This document shows, one piece after another, positions 53,354 through 63,087 of a DNA stretch of 64,000 nt; the first letter of the stretch is position 1, and the number at the start of each line of letters is the position of its first letter. A program made the position numbers and the translations under genes. Under the pieces are notes generated by a model. That model did not search any database, was not told where the DNA came from, and was given only the letters and a program-made list of their open reading frames with translations. The DNA lies in assembly GCF_005771435.1 (NCBI RefSeq), contig NZ_VANI01000016.1:151455-215454 (forward strand). The letters are read 5' to 3'. Source of the stretch: Microbulbifer harenosus. GTDB taxonomy: Bacteria; Pseudomonadota; Gammaproteobacteria; Pseudomonadales; Cellvibrionaceae.

Positions 53354-54247
53354 TCAGCCGATGTAGGAGGCATCGGTGGTAAACACCACGTCGAACTCCT
53401 GTTCCGCAACAAACTTCGCCATGCGCTCCGTGAGCAGCTCGCGCCATTCGTCCACCTGCACAATGCTCGCGTTGTGGTGCGCTTCATCCAGCAGAATACG
53501 CGCATGCAGGTACACGGAGCGGCCGATTTTGCCGATACTGAGCGACCAGTTCTCCCCCGGGATATCCACCATGGCATCGCGGAAAGCGCGGCGGATCTCG
53601 CGCTGGATATCGATGGGCGGCGATGCCAGCAGCACCTCCATCAGGTTGCGGTAGAGGATTCTCACCGGCACCGGCAGCATGACCGCCACCATGGCGATGA
53701 CCATCCACGAGTCCACGAACGGCAGCCACCCGCCCAGCGCATCGCCAAACAGCCACACCAGGGTGAAGGCCACCAGCACTACCCCGCTGAGCACGCCGTC
53801 CATCATCCACGCAAACGCGTCCACCTCGATCAGGCTGGAGCCGGTGCGTTTGGCAATGCGCCGCAGCACCAGATACACCACCAGGCAGCCGGTACTGGCG
53901 ATGGACGCGTAAATCACCGCCCTGCCGGCATCCAGCGTGCGGCCGCCCTGATACAGCGCGGCCACAGCGGAAGACAGCGCCATCAACATGACACCGAGGA
54001 TCACCATGCTCTGCAGGACATTGAACGCCGGTTCGAAACTGGCGTAGCCGAACGGGAAATGGCGATCGGCATCGCGGCGGATGATCCTCGACACCACCAG
54101 CATCATTACCGACATGACGAAACTTACGAGGGAGAATACCCCGTCGAGGAAAATGGCCTCGGAACCCGTCAAGTGGGCAAACGCGAACCCCAGCACCGCC
54201 ATGCTCAGGCAGCCCAGGATCGACAGCAACAGCCCCCGTGCTTCCAT
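53354..54247 (-). CDS. Cation diffusion facilitator (CDF) family transporter
   Basis: 297 residues with about six membrane helices and a C-terminal cytoplasmic domain. HFPFGYASFEPAFNVLQSMV corresponds to the conserved HPFGHGRAE region, and DAFAWMMDGVLSGVV to the second metal-site helix. The first site reads EAIFLDGVFSL and the second MMDGV, where classical zinc transporters have HxxxD, so the ion may differ (Fe, Mn or others). The C-terminal domain is a full dimerisation module. It is divergent from glmU. Confidence 0.8.
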   Translation of the reverse strand: MEARGLLLSILGCLSMAVLGFAFAHLTGSEAIFLDGVFSLVSFVMSVMMLVVSRIIRRDADRHFPFGYASFEPAFNVLQSMVILGVMLMALSSAVAALYQGGRTLDAGRAVIYASIASTGCLVVYLVLRRIAKRTGSSLIEVDAFAWMMDGVLSGVVLVAFTLVWLFGDALGGWLPFVDSWMVIAMVAVMLPVPVRILYRNLMEVLLASPPIDIQREIRRAFRDAMVDIPGENWSLSIGKIGRSVYLHARILLDEAHHNASIVQVDEWRELLTERMAKFVAEQEFDVVFTTDASYIG

Positions 54248-54395
54248 GCTCAGAACCCCGCAACCCGCTGGAAAATAATCGACAAAGACTCCGGAATTTT
54301 AGCGGCAATTTTCCCGCTGATCGCGGCGGTAACTTGTGGAGCCTTGCGTAAGTCGCGACAATTGCGGCGATTTTTATGAACTGAACGGATTTACC

Positions 54396-55772
54396 ATGAC
54401 CATCGACGTCGTCATCCTCGCCGCCGGCAAAGGCACCCGCATGCGTTCCGACCTCCCCAAAGTACTGCACCCTATCGGCGGTGTGCCGATGCTGGGGCGG
54501 GTGATCGGGGCGGCCAAGGCGCTGAGTGAAGGGGTGATGGGGGATGTCGAGATTACCGTGGTTATCGGCCATGGCGCCGAGCTGGTGCGCGAGCGCTTTG
54601 CCGATAGCGGCGTAAAATTCGTGGAGCAGACCGAGCAGCTGGGTACCGGCCATGCGGTTGCCCAGGCGATTCCGAACTTCCGTGCGGGCGCAACCGTGCT
54701 GGTGCTCTACGGCGACGTGCCGCTGGTGAAAACCGCGACCCTGCAAACCCTGCTAGAGGCGTCCAGTTCCGGCCCCGCGCTGCTGTCAGTGATGATGGAC
54801 GACCCCAGCGGCTACGGCCGCATCGTGCGCGATGCGGCCGGCCAGGTGCAGGCCATCGTCGAGCAGAAAGATGCCGACGCCGAGACCTTGAAGATCAATG
54901 AAATCAACACGGGCATCCTCGCCGCCCCCGGCGATCTGCTGGCGCAGTGGCTGCCGGAACTCTCCAATAACAACGCCCAGGGTGAGTACTACCTCACCGA
55001 CGTGATCGCGCGCTCTGTGTGCGAGAAGGTCGCGGTTACCGGCGTGATCGCCGACGATCCCTTTGAAGTGGCCGGCGTCAACAGCCGCGCGCAGCAGGCG
55101 GAACTGGAGCGCGCCCTGCAGCGGGACCACGCCAATGCGCTGATGGCGGCTGGTGTGACCCTGTTGGATCCGGCGCGCATCGACCTGCGTGGCACCCTGA
55201 ATTGCGGCGCCGATGTCACCATCGACATCAACTGCATCTTCGAGGGCGATGTCGCTCTCGGCGATGGCGTCAGCATCGGCCCCAACTGCCTGCTGAAAAA
55301 CTGCAGGCTTGCGGCTGGCACGGTGGTGGAAGCTAATTCCATTATTGAAGATGCCAGTGTCGGCGAAGCCTGCACCATTGGCCCCTTCGCCCGCCTGCGC
55401 CCGGGTACGGAGCTGGCCAATGGGGCGAAAGTGGGCAACTTTGTCGAAACCAAGAAGGCCAAGATTGGCCGCGGCAGTAAGGTGAATCACCTTTCTTATA
55501 TCGGCGATGCGGAGGTTGGTGAAGACGTCAATATCGGCGCTGGCACCATCACCTGCAATTACGACGGTGTGAACAAATCCAAGACGGTCATTGGCGACCG
55601 CGCCTTTATCGGTTCCAACTCGGCACTGGTGGCGCCGGTGGAAATTGGCGCCGGTGCGACGGTGGGCGCGGGTTCCACTATTACCCGCGAAGTGAGTACC
55701 GACGAACTGGCTGTGGCGCGTGGTAAGCAGCGCAATATCAGCGGTTGGCAGCGGCCCACCAAGAAATCCTGA
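54396..55772 (+). CDS. glmU: Bifunctional UDP-GlcNAc pyrophosphorylase / glucosamine-1-P acetyltransferase
   Basis: 458 residues. The uridyltransferase motif [18 protein letters not shown] starts the protein; after about residue 230 comes a left-handed beta-helix of hexapeptide repeats ([29 protein letters not shown]). It makes UDP-GlcNAc for peptidoglycan and lipid A. ATG 54396 is the family start; the ribosome-binding site is weak. In many gammaproteobacteria glmU is next to atpC and glmS; here it is separated from both. Confidence 0.98.
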   Translation: MTIDVVILAAGKGTRMRSDLPKVLHPIGGVPMLGRVIGAAKALSEGVMGDVEITVVIGHGAELVRERFADSGVKFVEQTEQLGTGHAVAQAIPNFRAGATVLVLYGDVPLVKTATLQTLLEASSSGPALLSVMMDDPSGYGRIVRDAAGQVQAIVEQKDADAETLKINEINTGILAAPGDLLAQWLPELSNNNAQGEYYLTDVIARSVCEKVAVTGVIADDPFEVAGVNSRAQQAELERALQRDHANALMAAGVTLLDPARIDLRGTLNCGADVTIDINCIFEGDVALGDGVSIGPNCLLKNCRLAAGTVVEANSIIEDASVGEACTIGPFARLRPGTELANGAKVGNFVETKKAKIGRGSKVNHLSYIGDAEVGEDVNIGAGTITCNYDGVNKSKTVIGDRAFIGSNSALVAPVEIGAGATVGAGSTITREVSTDELAVARGKQRNISGWQRPTKKS

Positions 55773-55829
55773 TATTCCCCCACCATCTGGAGGCCTGGTG
55801 CCCTGAAGCAAGCTTGGGGCGGTGGAGTA

Positions 55830-55923
55830 CCGGGTGCAGGTTTTCAGGACCGCTGTAAATACATCCCTGTACGCTGCGTCGCAAACGTCCGTGTTTGCGA
55901 CGCTCCTGAAAACCTGCACCCGG
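55830..55923 (-). repeat. Three-helix structured repeat, copy A2
   Basis: Outer arm GGGTGCAGGTTTTCAGGA pairs perfectly with 55904-55921. On the minus strand: hairpin GTCGCAAAC-ACGGAC-GTTTGCGAC, junction GCAGC, hairpin GTACAGGGATGTA, then TTTACAGCGG. Confidence 0.88.
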
Positions 55924-56010
55924 CACACCACCTTCAGCCCTACCTCCATTGCCCCGTAAGAAGTTCTTGTTGCTTGCTAACGAAGTGGTTGGCTTTGTGT
56001 AAAGGCAGAG

Positions 56011-56108
56011 CACCGGGTATGGGGTTTCGGAAGCGTCAGCGACAGGGACGTCGCTGACGCAGCGTACAGGGATGTATTCACAGCGGTTCCGAAACCCCAT
56101 ACCCGGTG
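56011..56108 (+). repeat. Three-helix structured repeat, copy A3
   Basis: Outer arm CACCGGGTATGGGGTTTCGG plus AA (56011-56032) pairs perfectly with 56087-56108. Inside: hairpin GTCAGCGAC-AGGGAC-GTCGCTGAC, junction GCAGC, hairpin GTACAGGGATGTA, then TTCACAGCGG. It is inverted relative to copy A2. Confidence 0.9.
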
Positions 56109-56201
56109 ATTTGCCGCCACGGAATGCGATAGAACGTACCCGATAACTCTCGGAATTCTCCCAACTACACTAAAAGCATCGGAATCCAAGGAACCCAGCC
56201 G

Positions 56202-57311
56202 ATGCACAAGCCACGCCTGCAACTCCAGGCTTCCTTCGATATCGCCTGGTTGCAGTACCTGGATAAACAGGGCCGCGCCACCCAGCCACTGCCGGAATTC
56301 GCCAGCCCCGACTGGCTCGCTCACTGCTACCGCCAGATGCAACTGGCGCGGCTGGTGGATGATCGCGCGGTAAAACTGCAGCGCACCGGCCGCCTCGGCA
56401 CCTATCCCTCCAGCCTTGGCCAGGAAGCTATCGGCGTCGCCGTCGGCAACGCGCTGATGAAAGAAGACGTCTACTGCCCCTACTACCGCGAGACTGGCGC
56501 CTTTCTCGAGCGCGGCGTGCTGATCGAGGAAATCCTCGCCAACTGGGGCGGTGACGAGCGCGGGCAGAACTTCCAGCACGCGCCGCACGACCTGCCCATC
56601 TGCATCCCCATCGCCACCCAGGCTCTGCACGCCGCCGGCGTCGCCTTCGCACTCCAATACCGCCACCGGCAGCAAGGTACGCCGCTGCAGGTAGCGGTGA
56701 CCAGTTCCGGTGAAGGGGCGACGTCGAAGGGGGATTTCTACGAGGCCATGAACCTCGCCGGGGTGTGGAAGTTGCCGGTGGTGTTTGTGGTGAACAACAA
56801 CCAATGGGCGATTTCCGTGCCGCGGACGGCGCAGACGGCCACCCAGACCATCGCTCAGAAGGCCATCGCCGCTGGCATTCCCGCACTGCAGGTGGATGGC
56901 AACGATGTGGTGGCGGTGGCCTGGGCGGTGCGCGATGCCATGGCCCGCGCCAGAAACGGCGAGGGTCCGGCGTTGATTGAGGCTATTTCCTACCGCCTCT
57001 GCGACCACACCACCGCCGATGACGCGAGCCGCTATCGCAGTGAAGAGGAGCTGGAACAGGCCCGTCAGTGGGAGCCGATTCGCCGGCTCGATGCCTACCT
57101 GCGCAGTGAGGGCCTGTGGAGCGATGCCAAGCAGCAGGATCTCGACCGGGAGCTGGCACAGGTCATGGAGGCCGCGCTCGACAACTGGGAATCCCGCCCT
57201 CCGGAACCGGCCACCGCCATCTTCGATCATCTCCACGCGCACCTGCCGGAGGGGCTCTACGAGCAGTACGACCAGCTGCGCGATGAACAAACAGCGGGAG
57301 TGCGAGGTTAG
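56202..57311 (+). CDS. 2-oxoacid dehydrogenase E1 component, alpha subunit
   Basis: 369 residues, thiamine-diphosphate dependent. LGTYPSSLGQEAIGVAVGNA and YCPYYRETGAFLERG are family segments; the ThDP motif runs GEGATSKGDFYEAMNLAG to VVNNNQWAIS. With E1beta it decarboxylates a 2-oxoacid and transfers the acyl group to lipoyl-E2. It resembles the heterotetrameric pyruvate or branched-chain E1; the sequence does not settle which. AAGGAA precedes the ATG. No E3 (lipoamide dehydrogenase) gene follows, so E3 must be shared from elsewhere. Confidence 0.88.
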   Translation: MHKPRLQLQASFDIAWLQYLDKQGRATQPLPEFASPDWLAHCYRQMQLARLVDDRAVKLQRTGRLGTYPSSLGQEAIGVAVGNALMKEDVYCPYYRETGAFLERGVLIEEILANWGGDERGQNFQHAPHDLPICIPIATQALHAAGVAFALQYRHRQQGTPLQVAVTSSGEGATSKGDFYEAMNLAGVWKLPVVFVVNNNQWAISVPRTAQTATQTIAQKAIAAGIPALQVDGNDVVAVAWAVRDAMARARNGEGPALIEAISYRLCDHTTADDASRYRSEEELEQARQWEPIRRLDAYLRSEGLWSDAKQQDLDRELAQVMEAALDNWESRPPEPATAIFDHLHAHLPEGLYEQYDQLRDEQTAGVRG

Positions 57312-58319
57312 ATGGTGGAGGAAAATAGCGCCATTACGCTGGTGGAAGCGGTCAATCAGGCGCTGGCCTATGCACTGGCGAACGACCCACAGGTGGTGCT
57401 GTTCGGCCAGGATATCGGCGCGAACGGTGGCGTATTCCGGGCAACCGATGGCCTGCAGCAGCGCTTCGGACCGGAGCGGGTATTGGACACGCCGCTGGCG
57501 GAGAACATGATTGCGGGTATCGCCGTGGGCATGGCTAGCCAGGGGCTCCGTCCAATCGCGGAATTTCAGTTTATGGGATTCATCTACCCGGCGCTCGACC
57601 ACATCCTCAGCCACGCCGCGCGCATGCGCAATCGCACCCGCGGGCGCCTCAGCTGCCCTATTGTCTACCGCGCGCCCTACGGCAGCGGCATCCACGCCCC
57701 GGAACACCACAGCGAGAGCACCGAGGCGATTTTTGCGCATGTACCCGGGCTGCGGGTGGTTGTGCCCTCCTCACCGGCGCGCGCCTACGGCCTGCTGTTG
57801 GCGGCGATACGCGACCCGGACCCAGTGCTGTTTCTGGAGCCAAAGCGGATCTACCGCGCCGCCAAACAGCCGGTACCGGATGACGGCGAGGCACTGCCGC
57901 TGGATCGCGCCTTCGTGCTGCGCGAGGGCCGCGACCTGACCTTGATCGCCTGGGGAGCCAGTGTGAAGGAGACCCTCGCCGCCGCCGAACAGTTATCCAC
58001 AGAGGGCATCGAGGCGGAAGTCATCGACCCCGCCACCCTCAAGCCACTGGATATCCACAGCATCATCGACTCGCTGGAGAAAACCCACTGCTGCGTGGTG
58101 GTGCACGAGGCCGCGCGCTTCGGCGGCCTCGGCGCCGAGATTGCGGCGCAGATTCAGGAGTACGCCTTCGATCTGCTGGAGGCGCCGGTGCAGCGGGTTA
58201 CCGGTTACGACACCGTCATGCCCTACTACCAGCTGGAAAATGTGTACCTTCCCGGCGTCGAGCGGATACTCGCCGGGGCGCGCGCAGCGCTCGGTTATTC
58301 ACGGGAGGGACGGCAGTGA
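57312..58319 (+). CDS. 2-oxoacid dehydrogenase E1 component, beta subunit
   Basis: 335 residues. ALANDPQVVLFGQDIGANGG, RVLDTPLAENMIAGIAVGMA and PYGSGIHAPEHHSESTEA are typical of PdhB/BkdA2-type chains. The ATG directly abuts the E1alpha TAG, and its TGA overlaps the E2 GTG by 4 bases, so all three are translated as a unit. Confidence 0.9.
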   Translation: MVEENSAITLVEAVNQALAYALANDPQVVLFGQDIGANGGVFRATDGLQQRFGPERVLDTPLAENMIAGIAVGMASQGLRPIAEFQFMGFIYPALDHILSHAARMRNRTRGRLSCPIVYRAPYGSGIHAPEHHSESTEAIFAHVPGLRVVVPSSPARAYGLLLAAIRDPDPVLFLEPKRIYRAAKQPVPDDGEALPLDRAFVLREGRDLTLIAWGASVKETLAAAEQLSTEGIEAEVIDPATLKPLDIHSIIDSLEKTHCCVVVHEAARFGGLGAEIAAQIQEYAFDLLEAPVQRVTGYDTVMPYYQLENVYLPGVERILAGARAALGYSREGRQ

Positions 58320-59491
58320 AAGTCTTCAAACTGCCGGACCTCGGCGAGGGCCTACCGGACGCCACCGTGCGCGAGTGGCTGGTGCGCGAGGGCGACAGCG
58401 TCGCCGCCGACCAAGCATTGGTCACCGTTGAGACCGCCAAGGCGCTGGTGGAAGTGCCCTCCCCCTATTCAGGCACTGTGGAAAAGCTGTATGTCGCCGA
58501 GGGCGAAACCCTGCAGACCGGCCAACCGCTGGTGGGCTTTACGGAGCCCGCAAGCGGACAAGCATCAGATAAAACACGGGAAAAAACACCGGAAAAATCG
58601 AAGAGCTCCGGGGAGGATTCCGGTACTGTCGTCGGAAAAATCGAATCCGGTAGCGTTGCCCTGGCGCCCGAACAGCGCCCGATGTCTACCCGCTCCCGCA
58701 ACGCCACCCCCGCCGTGCGTGCGCTGGCGCGGCAGCTGGGCGTGGACCTCAGCAGGTTGCACCCGGCCGGTTCCCGCTTCAGTGAAGCAGAAGTGCGCGC
58801 CGCCGCCGGCGGCCACCCCCCACCTGCAAGGGAAGCAGCGCCGGCGGCAACCCGAGAACCTGCGCCGGCGCCCGCGACTTCCGCCGAACCCGCCCGCCGC
58901 GCCATGGCGCTGGCCATGAGTCGCAGCCGCGACCTGGTGTGCCCCATGACCCTGTGCGACGAGGTGGATATTTCCGACTGGCCCAAGGGCACTAGCACCA
59001 CCCTGCGCCTGCTGCGCGCCATCGCCCACGCCGCCGCCAGCGAGCCGAACCTGAACGCCCACTTCGACAACGACACCCTGGCGCCGCAGACCCCGGTCAA
59101 TATCGGCCTCGCCGTGGACGCCCCCCGAGGACTGTTTGTACCGGTACTGAAAGACATCGCTGGCCACAGCGACGGCGAACTGCTCGACACCATCGCCCGC
59201 TTCAAACAGCAGGCCGACGAGGGCGGCATCCCCCAGAGCGATCTGCAGGGCGCCACTATCCACCTGTCCAACTTCGGCAGCATCATTGGCCGCTTCGCCA
59301 CCCCCGTGGTGTTGCCGCCACTGGTATGCATCGTCGGCGCCGGCCGCAGCCACAAAGCAGTGTTACCCCACAAGGGCAAGGCCCGCGTGCGCAAGCTGCT
59401 GCCACTGTCCCTCACCGCCGACCACCGCGCCGTCACCGGCGGCGAACTGGCCCGGTTCCTCAAGGCGCTGAAAGAGCACCTCGAGTCCTGA
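58316..59491 (+). CDS. 2-oxoacid dehydrogenase E2 component, dihydrolipoamide acyltransferase
   Basis: 391 residues. One lipoyl domain (Lys42 in VTVETAKALVEV), a linker, a peripheral-subunit-binding domain (ATPAVRALARQLGVDLSRLH), an Ala/Pro linker, and the catalytic domain. The active-site motif is DHRAVTGG with His370; the Asp of the classical HRxxDG is Thr here, a variant I have also seen in other bacterial E2 annotations. The acyl substrate is unresolved (pyruvate or branched-chain). A REP-containing region follows. Confidence 0.88.
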   Translation: MKVFKLPDLGEGLPDATVREWLVREGDSVAADQALVTVETAKALVEVPSPYSGTVEKLYVAEGETLQTGQPLVGFTEPASGQASDKTREKTPEKSKSSGEDSGTVVGKIESGSVALAPEQRPMSTRSRNATPAVRALARQLGVDLSRLHPAGSRFSEAEVRAAAGGHPPPAREAAPAATREPAPAPATSAEPARRAMALAMSRSRDLVCPMTLCDEVDISDWPKGTSTTLRLLRAIAHAAASEPNLNAHFDNDTLAPQTPVNIGLAVDAPRGLFVPVLKDIAGHSDGELLDTIARFKQQADEGGIPQSDLQGATIHLSNFGSIIGRFATPVVLPPLVCIVGAGRSHKAVLPHKGKARVRKLLPLSLTADHRAVTGGELARFLKALKEHLES

Positions 59492-59501
59492 TGCACCGCT
59501 T

Positions 59502-59660
59502 CCCGTAGGAGCCTGCCTTGCAGGCGAACCCCCAGCCACATCGCAAGCAACCGTCCATGGGGCAAAGCCCTGCCCGGCCTTCCCTGGCCGGGCGCCCGTG
59601 AGGGCAGCGAGCAGTGCTCGCTAAACACCCACCCGGGCCCTGCAAGCAGGCTCCTACAGG
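59502..59660. repeat. Spaced REP pair between E2 gene and glmR
   Basis: A REP unit CCGTAGGAGCCTGCCTTGCA (from 59502) and an inverted unit (complement CCTGTAGGAGCCTGCTTGCA, ending 59660) flank about 108 bases. The insert holds a strong hairpin GCCCGGCC-TTCCCT-GGCCGGGC (59571-59592). Confidence 0.75.
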
Positions 59661-59748
59661 TTCTCACATTACCCTGTATGGAAATTCGGGGTGTGAACAT
59701 AAGTTTCGGTTTGCTATGATTTTCTTACGAATCGAAAGATGGCAAGAC

Positions 59749-60510
59749 ATGTCCAAACGCAACACCCAACAGCGCCGCCACCAGATACTCAGTCAGATCA
59801 ACACGGCCGGCGAAGCCAGCGTCGAAGAACTGGCGCGCCAGTTCGAAACCTCCGAAGTTACGATCCGAAAGGACCTGGCGGCCATGGAAGACAGCGGCCT
59901 GCTGCTGCGCCGCCACGGCGGCGCCATCCCCCTGCCGCGGGAACTGGTTGCCGAAGACCCGCTGTCCCAGACCAAACGCGCCATCGGCCGCGCCGCCGCC
60001 GAACTCATCCGCGACCACAACCGCATCGTCATCGACTACGGCCGCACCACCACCGGCCTCATCCCCGAGCTCGACAAAAAGCGCGGCCTCGTCGTCATGA
60101 CCAACTCCCTGCACGTCGCCAACCAGCTGCGGGAACTGGAAAACGAACCCACCCTGCTCATGACCGGCGGCACCTGGGACCCCCACTTCGAAGCCTTCCA
60201 GGGCCAGGTCGCCGAACAGGTCCTGCGCGGCTACGACTTCGACCAGGCCTTCATCGGCGCCGACGGCATCGACCTCGAGCGCGGCACCTGCACGTTCAAC
60301 GAACAGATCGGCCTCTCCCGGGTCATGGCCGACGTCGCGCGCGAAGTCATCGTCATGGCCGAGTCCAGCAAGGTGGGTCGCCGCATTCCCAACCTGGAAC
60401 TGAGCTGGGACATGTTCGGCACCCTGGTGACCGACAGCGGAATTGAAGACAAGGTCTGCGCCCAACTGGAGCGCAGAGGACTGCGTGTGATTTGCGCAGA
60501 AGTTAGCTGA
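59749..60510 (+). CDS. glmR: DeoR-family transcriptional regulator, GlmR type
   Basis: 253 residues. The N-terminal DeoR helix-turn-helix is ASVEELARQFETSEVTIRKD, then DLAAMEDSGLLLRRHGGAI; the C-terminal sugar-phosphate sensor domain contains IGRAAAELIRDHNRIVIDYG and ends with RGLRVICAEV. Pseudomonas has a DeoR-type regulator (GlmR) immediately upstream of glmS that controls amino-sugar synthesis; position and orientation match. ATG 59749 starts at the usual MSKRNTQQRR; the longer frame passes through REP sequence. Confidence 0.85.
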   Translation: MSKRNTQQRRHQILSQINTAGEASVEELARQFETSEVTIRKDLAAMEDSGLLLRRHGGAIPLPRELVAEDPLSQTKRAIGRAAAELIRDHNRIVIDYGRTTTGLIPELDKKRGLVVMTNSLHVANQLRELENEPTLLMTGGTWDPHFEAFQGQVAEQVLRGYDFDQAFIGADGIDLERGTCTFNEQIGLSRVMADVAREVIVMAESSKVGRRIPNLELSWDMFGTLVTDSGIEDKVCAQLERRGLRVICAEVS

Positions 60511-60566
60511 ACAACGAAAGCAAGAGCGTGATCAGCACGCTGAACTATGACGAGAAGGTGACGATA

Positions 60567-60673
60567 CCGGGTAAGCCTTTGCGAGACCTTCTAAAACAGG
60601 GATGTTTTAGAAGAGCCCCCATGGATGGGTTAAGGGGGGACGCCTAGTCCGTGTCTCGCAAAGGCTTACCCGG
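60567..60673 (+). repeat. Three-helix structured repeat, copy B2
   Basis: Outer arm GGTAAGCCTTTGCGAGAC, extended by GCC/G pairs, pairs perfectly with 60653-60673. Inside: hairpin CTTCTAAAACA-GGGA-TGTTTTAGAAG (60588-60613), AGCCCCCATGGATGGGTT, then an extra 4-bp hairpin GGACGCCTAGTCC absent from copy B1. It lies between glmR and glmS. Confidence 0.9.
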
Positions 60674-60731
60674 TAGCGCCGCCGCCACAAAACGAAAATG
60701 TGGCACCAAACCAAATACCGAGGTAAGAAAC

Positions 60732-62561
60732 ATGTGTGGAATCGTAGGCGCCCTCGCCCAACGCAACGTAACCGGAATCCTGCTGGAAGGCCTGCGCCGA
60801 CTGGAATATCGCGGCTATGACTCCGCCGGTGTATGCCTCGTCAACGGCGACGGCAAACTGCAGCTGCGCAAAACCCAGGGCAAAGTCGCCGACCTGGAAA
60901 GCGCCCTCGACGACAACCCCACCGCCGGCCAGCTCGGCATCGCCCACACCCGCTGGGCCACCCACGGCATACCGTCCGACAAAAACTCCCACCCGCACGC
61001 CTCCGGCAACTTCGCCCTCGTGCACAACGGCATCATCGAAAACTACCAGGCACTGCGCGACCAGCTCATCGCCAAAGGCTACGAATTCCAGTCCGAAACC
61101 GACACCGAAGTCGTCGTCCACCTGATCCACGACCTCGCCAAAGACAACCGCGACCTGCTGCAGGCCGTCTCCGCCGCCACCCAACAACTACACGGCGCCT
61201 ACGCCCTCGGCGTCGTCTGTGCCAGCGACCCCGAGCGCCTCGTATGCGCGCGCCTCGGCAGCCCGCTCGTTATCGGCGTCGGCATCGAAGAAAACTTCAT
61301 CGCCTCCGACCCCATGGCCCTGCAGCAGGTCACCGACCGCTTCATCTTCCTGGAAGAAGGCGACATCGCCCAAGTCACCCGCGACAGCATCGCCGTGTGG
61401 GACAAAACCGGCGAAGAAGTCAGTCGCCCGGTCAACAAGCTCCAGGGCGGCCACGACGCCACCGACAAAGGCCGCTACCGCCACTATATGCAGAAGGAAA
61501 TCTTCGAGCAGCCGAAAGTGGTGGAAGCCACCATGGCCGGCCGCATCGGCGAACACTCCGTGCTTTCTCAGGTACTCGGCACCGCCGCCAACGACATCCT
61601 GCCGCAAGTGAAACAGGTACAAATCGTCGCCTGCGGCACCAGCTATCACGCCGGCCTGGTGGCGCGCTACTGGATCGAAGACTGGGCCGGTGTGCCCTGC
61701 TCCGTCGAAGTCGCCAGCGAAATCCGCTACCGCAAAACCGCCGTGCGCCCGGGAACCCTGTTCGTCACCATCTCCCAGTCCGGTGAAACCGCCGACACCC
61801 TCGCAGCCCTGCGCCAGGCCAAGGAGCTCGGCTACCTCGCCTCCATGACCATCTGCAACGTGCCCAACAGCTCACTGGTGCGCGAGTCCGAACTGCACCT
61901 GATGACCGAAGCCGGCCCGGAAATCGGTGTCGCCTCCACCAAAGCCTTCACCACCCAGCTCGTCGCCCTGCAGATATTCTGCATCGCGCTGGCGAAAGCC
62001 AACGGCATGCGCAGCGAACGCGAAGCGGAACTGGTAAGCGCCCTGCACCAGCTGCCAAAACTGATGGAAAAATTCACCGGCCTAGACGCGCTGGTGCAGG
62101 CCACCAGTGAAGCCTTCGCGGAAAAAAATCACGCGCTCTTTTTAGGTCGCGGTGTGGAATACCCGATCGCCCTGGAAGGTGCGCTAAAGCTGAAGGAAAT
62201 TTCCTACATCCACGCCGAGGCCTACCCGGCTGGCGAACTGAAACACGGCCCGCTGGCGCTGGTGGATGCGGATATGCCGGTGATCGTCGTTGCGCCGAAC
62301 GACGAACTGCTGGAAAAACTGAAATCCAACCTGCAGGAAGTGCGCGCTCGCGGCGGCGAACTGTTTGTGTTTGCCAGCCCGCAAGCAGGATTCAAAAGTG
62401 AGTCGGGGGTGACCGTGGTGGAAGTGCCGGATGCACCGGAGAGCCTGCAGCCGATTCTGTATACCGTGCCCTTGCAGTTACTGAGTTATCACGTGGCGCT
62501 GTTGAAAGGTACCGATGTGGATCAGCCACGCAATCTGGCCAAATCGGTGACGGTTGAATAA
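60732..62561 (+). CDS. glmS: Glutamine--fructose-6-phosphate aminotransferase
   Basis: 609 residues. The nucleophile Cys follows the initiator ([10 protein letters not shown]). The glutaminase domain is about 1-240 ([16 protein letters not shown]), followed by two SIS isomerase domains ([30 protein letters not shown]) and the invariant end [11 protein letters not shown]. It makes glucosamine-6-phosphate for UDP-GlcNAc. ATG 60732 has GAGGTAAG upstream. A structured repeat lies in its leader, and a perfect palindromic terminator follows. Confidence 0.98.
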   Translation: MCGIVGALAQRNVTGILLEGLRRLEYRGYDSAGVCLVNGDGKLQLRKTQGKVADLESALDDNPTAGQLGIAHTRWATHGIPSDKNSHPHASGNFALVHNGIIENYQALRDQLIAKGYEFQSETDTEVVVHLIHDLAKDNRDLLQAVSAATQQLHGAYALGVVCASDPERLVCARLGSPLVIGVGIEENFIASDPMALQQVTDRFIFLEEGDIAQVTRDSIAVWDKTGEEVSRPVNKLQGGHDATDKGRYRHYMQKEIFEQPKVVEATMAGRIGEHSVLSQVLGTAANDILPQVKQVQIVACGTSYHAGLVARYWIEDWAGVPCSVEVASEIRYRKTAVRPGTLFVTISQSGETADTLAALRQAKELGYLASMTICNVPNSSLVRESELHLMTEAGPEIGVASTKAFTTQLVALQIFCIALAKANGMRSEREAELVSALHQLPKLMEKFTGLDALVQATSEAFAEKNHALFLGRGVEYPIALEGALKLKEISYIHAEAYPAGELKHGPLALVDADMPVIVVAPNDELLEKLKSNLQEVRARGGELFVFASPQAGFKSESGVTVVEVPDAPESLQPILYTVPLQLLSYHVALLKGTDVDQPRNLAKSVTVE

Positions 62562-63087
62562 ATACGATCATCACATTTATATAAAATTGGGCCGCAATTG
62601 CGGCCCAATTTTTATGTTGAATTCAATTCGGAATCGTTGCTGGCAATCGAATATTCATCCGGTAGCTGATTACCTGTCCGTACCCATTTAAAGCAGTTTT
62701 ACCAATCCCGGAAATAAAATCTTTATTGGTACTGATGTTCTGCTCGACATGAGTTTCCAGCGGAAAAGATATCGGTGATCTCAACATTAGAAGCTTGAAA
62801 TTCTCAGACAATCACGCCTTAAAACATTCAATAAAAACAGTACGTTAGTTCCAAATGTGTGTAATTCTCTGCAATTTGTTTGGTGAAAGGTAGAGTAAAA
62901 ATCAGATGAAAGAAAAACACGCCAATAAATTTCTATAAATGCTGTTTTTATAGACATGCAACTTATTTCATGGCGGATAAATCTGTTAAGGTCGCCGCCT
63001 GCTTTTTTCGTTACCAGAAATTAGGTGGCGATTAAAAAACAATTTCCCCGGGCTGGAAGCCAGATTGTCCCGCACATGGAGAGTGCT
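62562..63087. other. AT-rich intergenic region after glmS
   Basis: 526 bases with the glmS terminator at its start and no gene I can support. A 62-codon minus-strand frame (62623-62811, TTG start) has no recognisable family. The last 200 bases are AT-rich and probably contain the promoter of the GLUG-repeat gene. Confidence 0.6.
62583..62613 (+). terminator. Terminator of glmS
   Basis: AAAATTGGGCCGCAATTGCG continuing to GCCCAATTTTT: a perfect palindrome with a T-tract. Confidence 0.93.

Larger units (their letters stand above)
55773..56201. other. glmU-E1alpha intergenic region with two opposed structured repeats
   Basis: 429 bases holding copies A2 and A3 of the three-helix repeat in opposite orientations. 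The remaining bases show no gene. AAGGAA about 8 bases before 56202 is the ribosome-binding site of the next gene. Confidence 0.75.

Noticed and set aside
59614..59748. N-terminal extension of glmR to 59614
   Set aside because: The extra 45 codons run through a REP sequence and the promoter region; the family starts at MSKRNTQQRR.
62623..62811. 62-codon minus-strand ORF after glmS
   Set aside because: TTG start preceded directly by an in-frame stop, weak ribosome-binding context, no family resemblance. It could be a gene remnant but cannot be supported.
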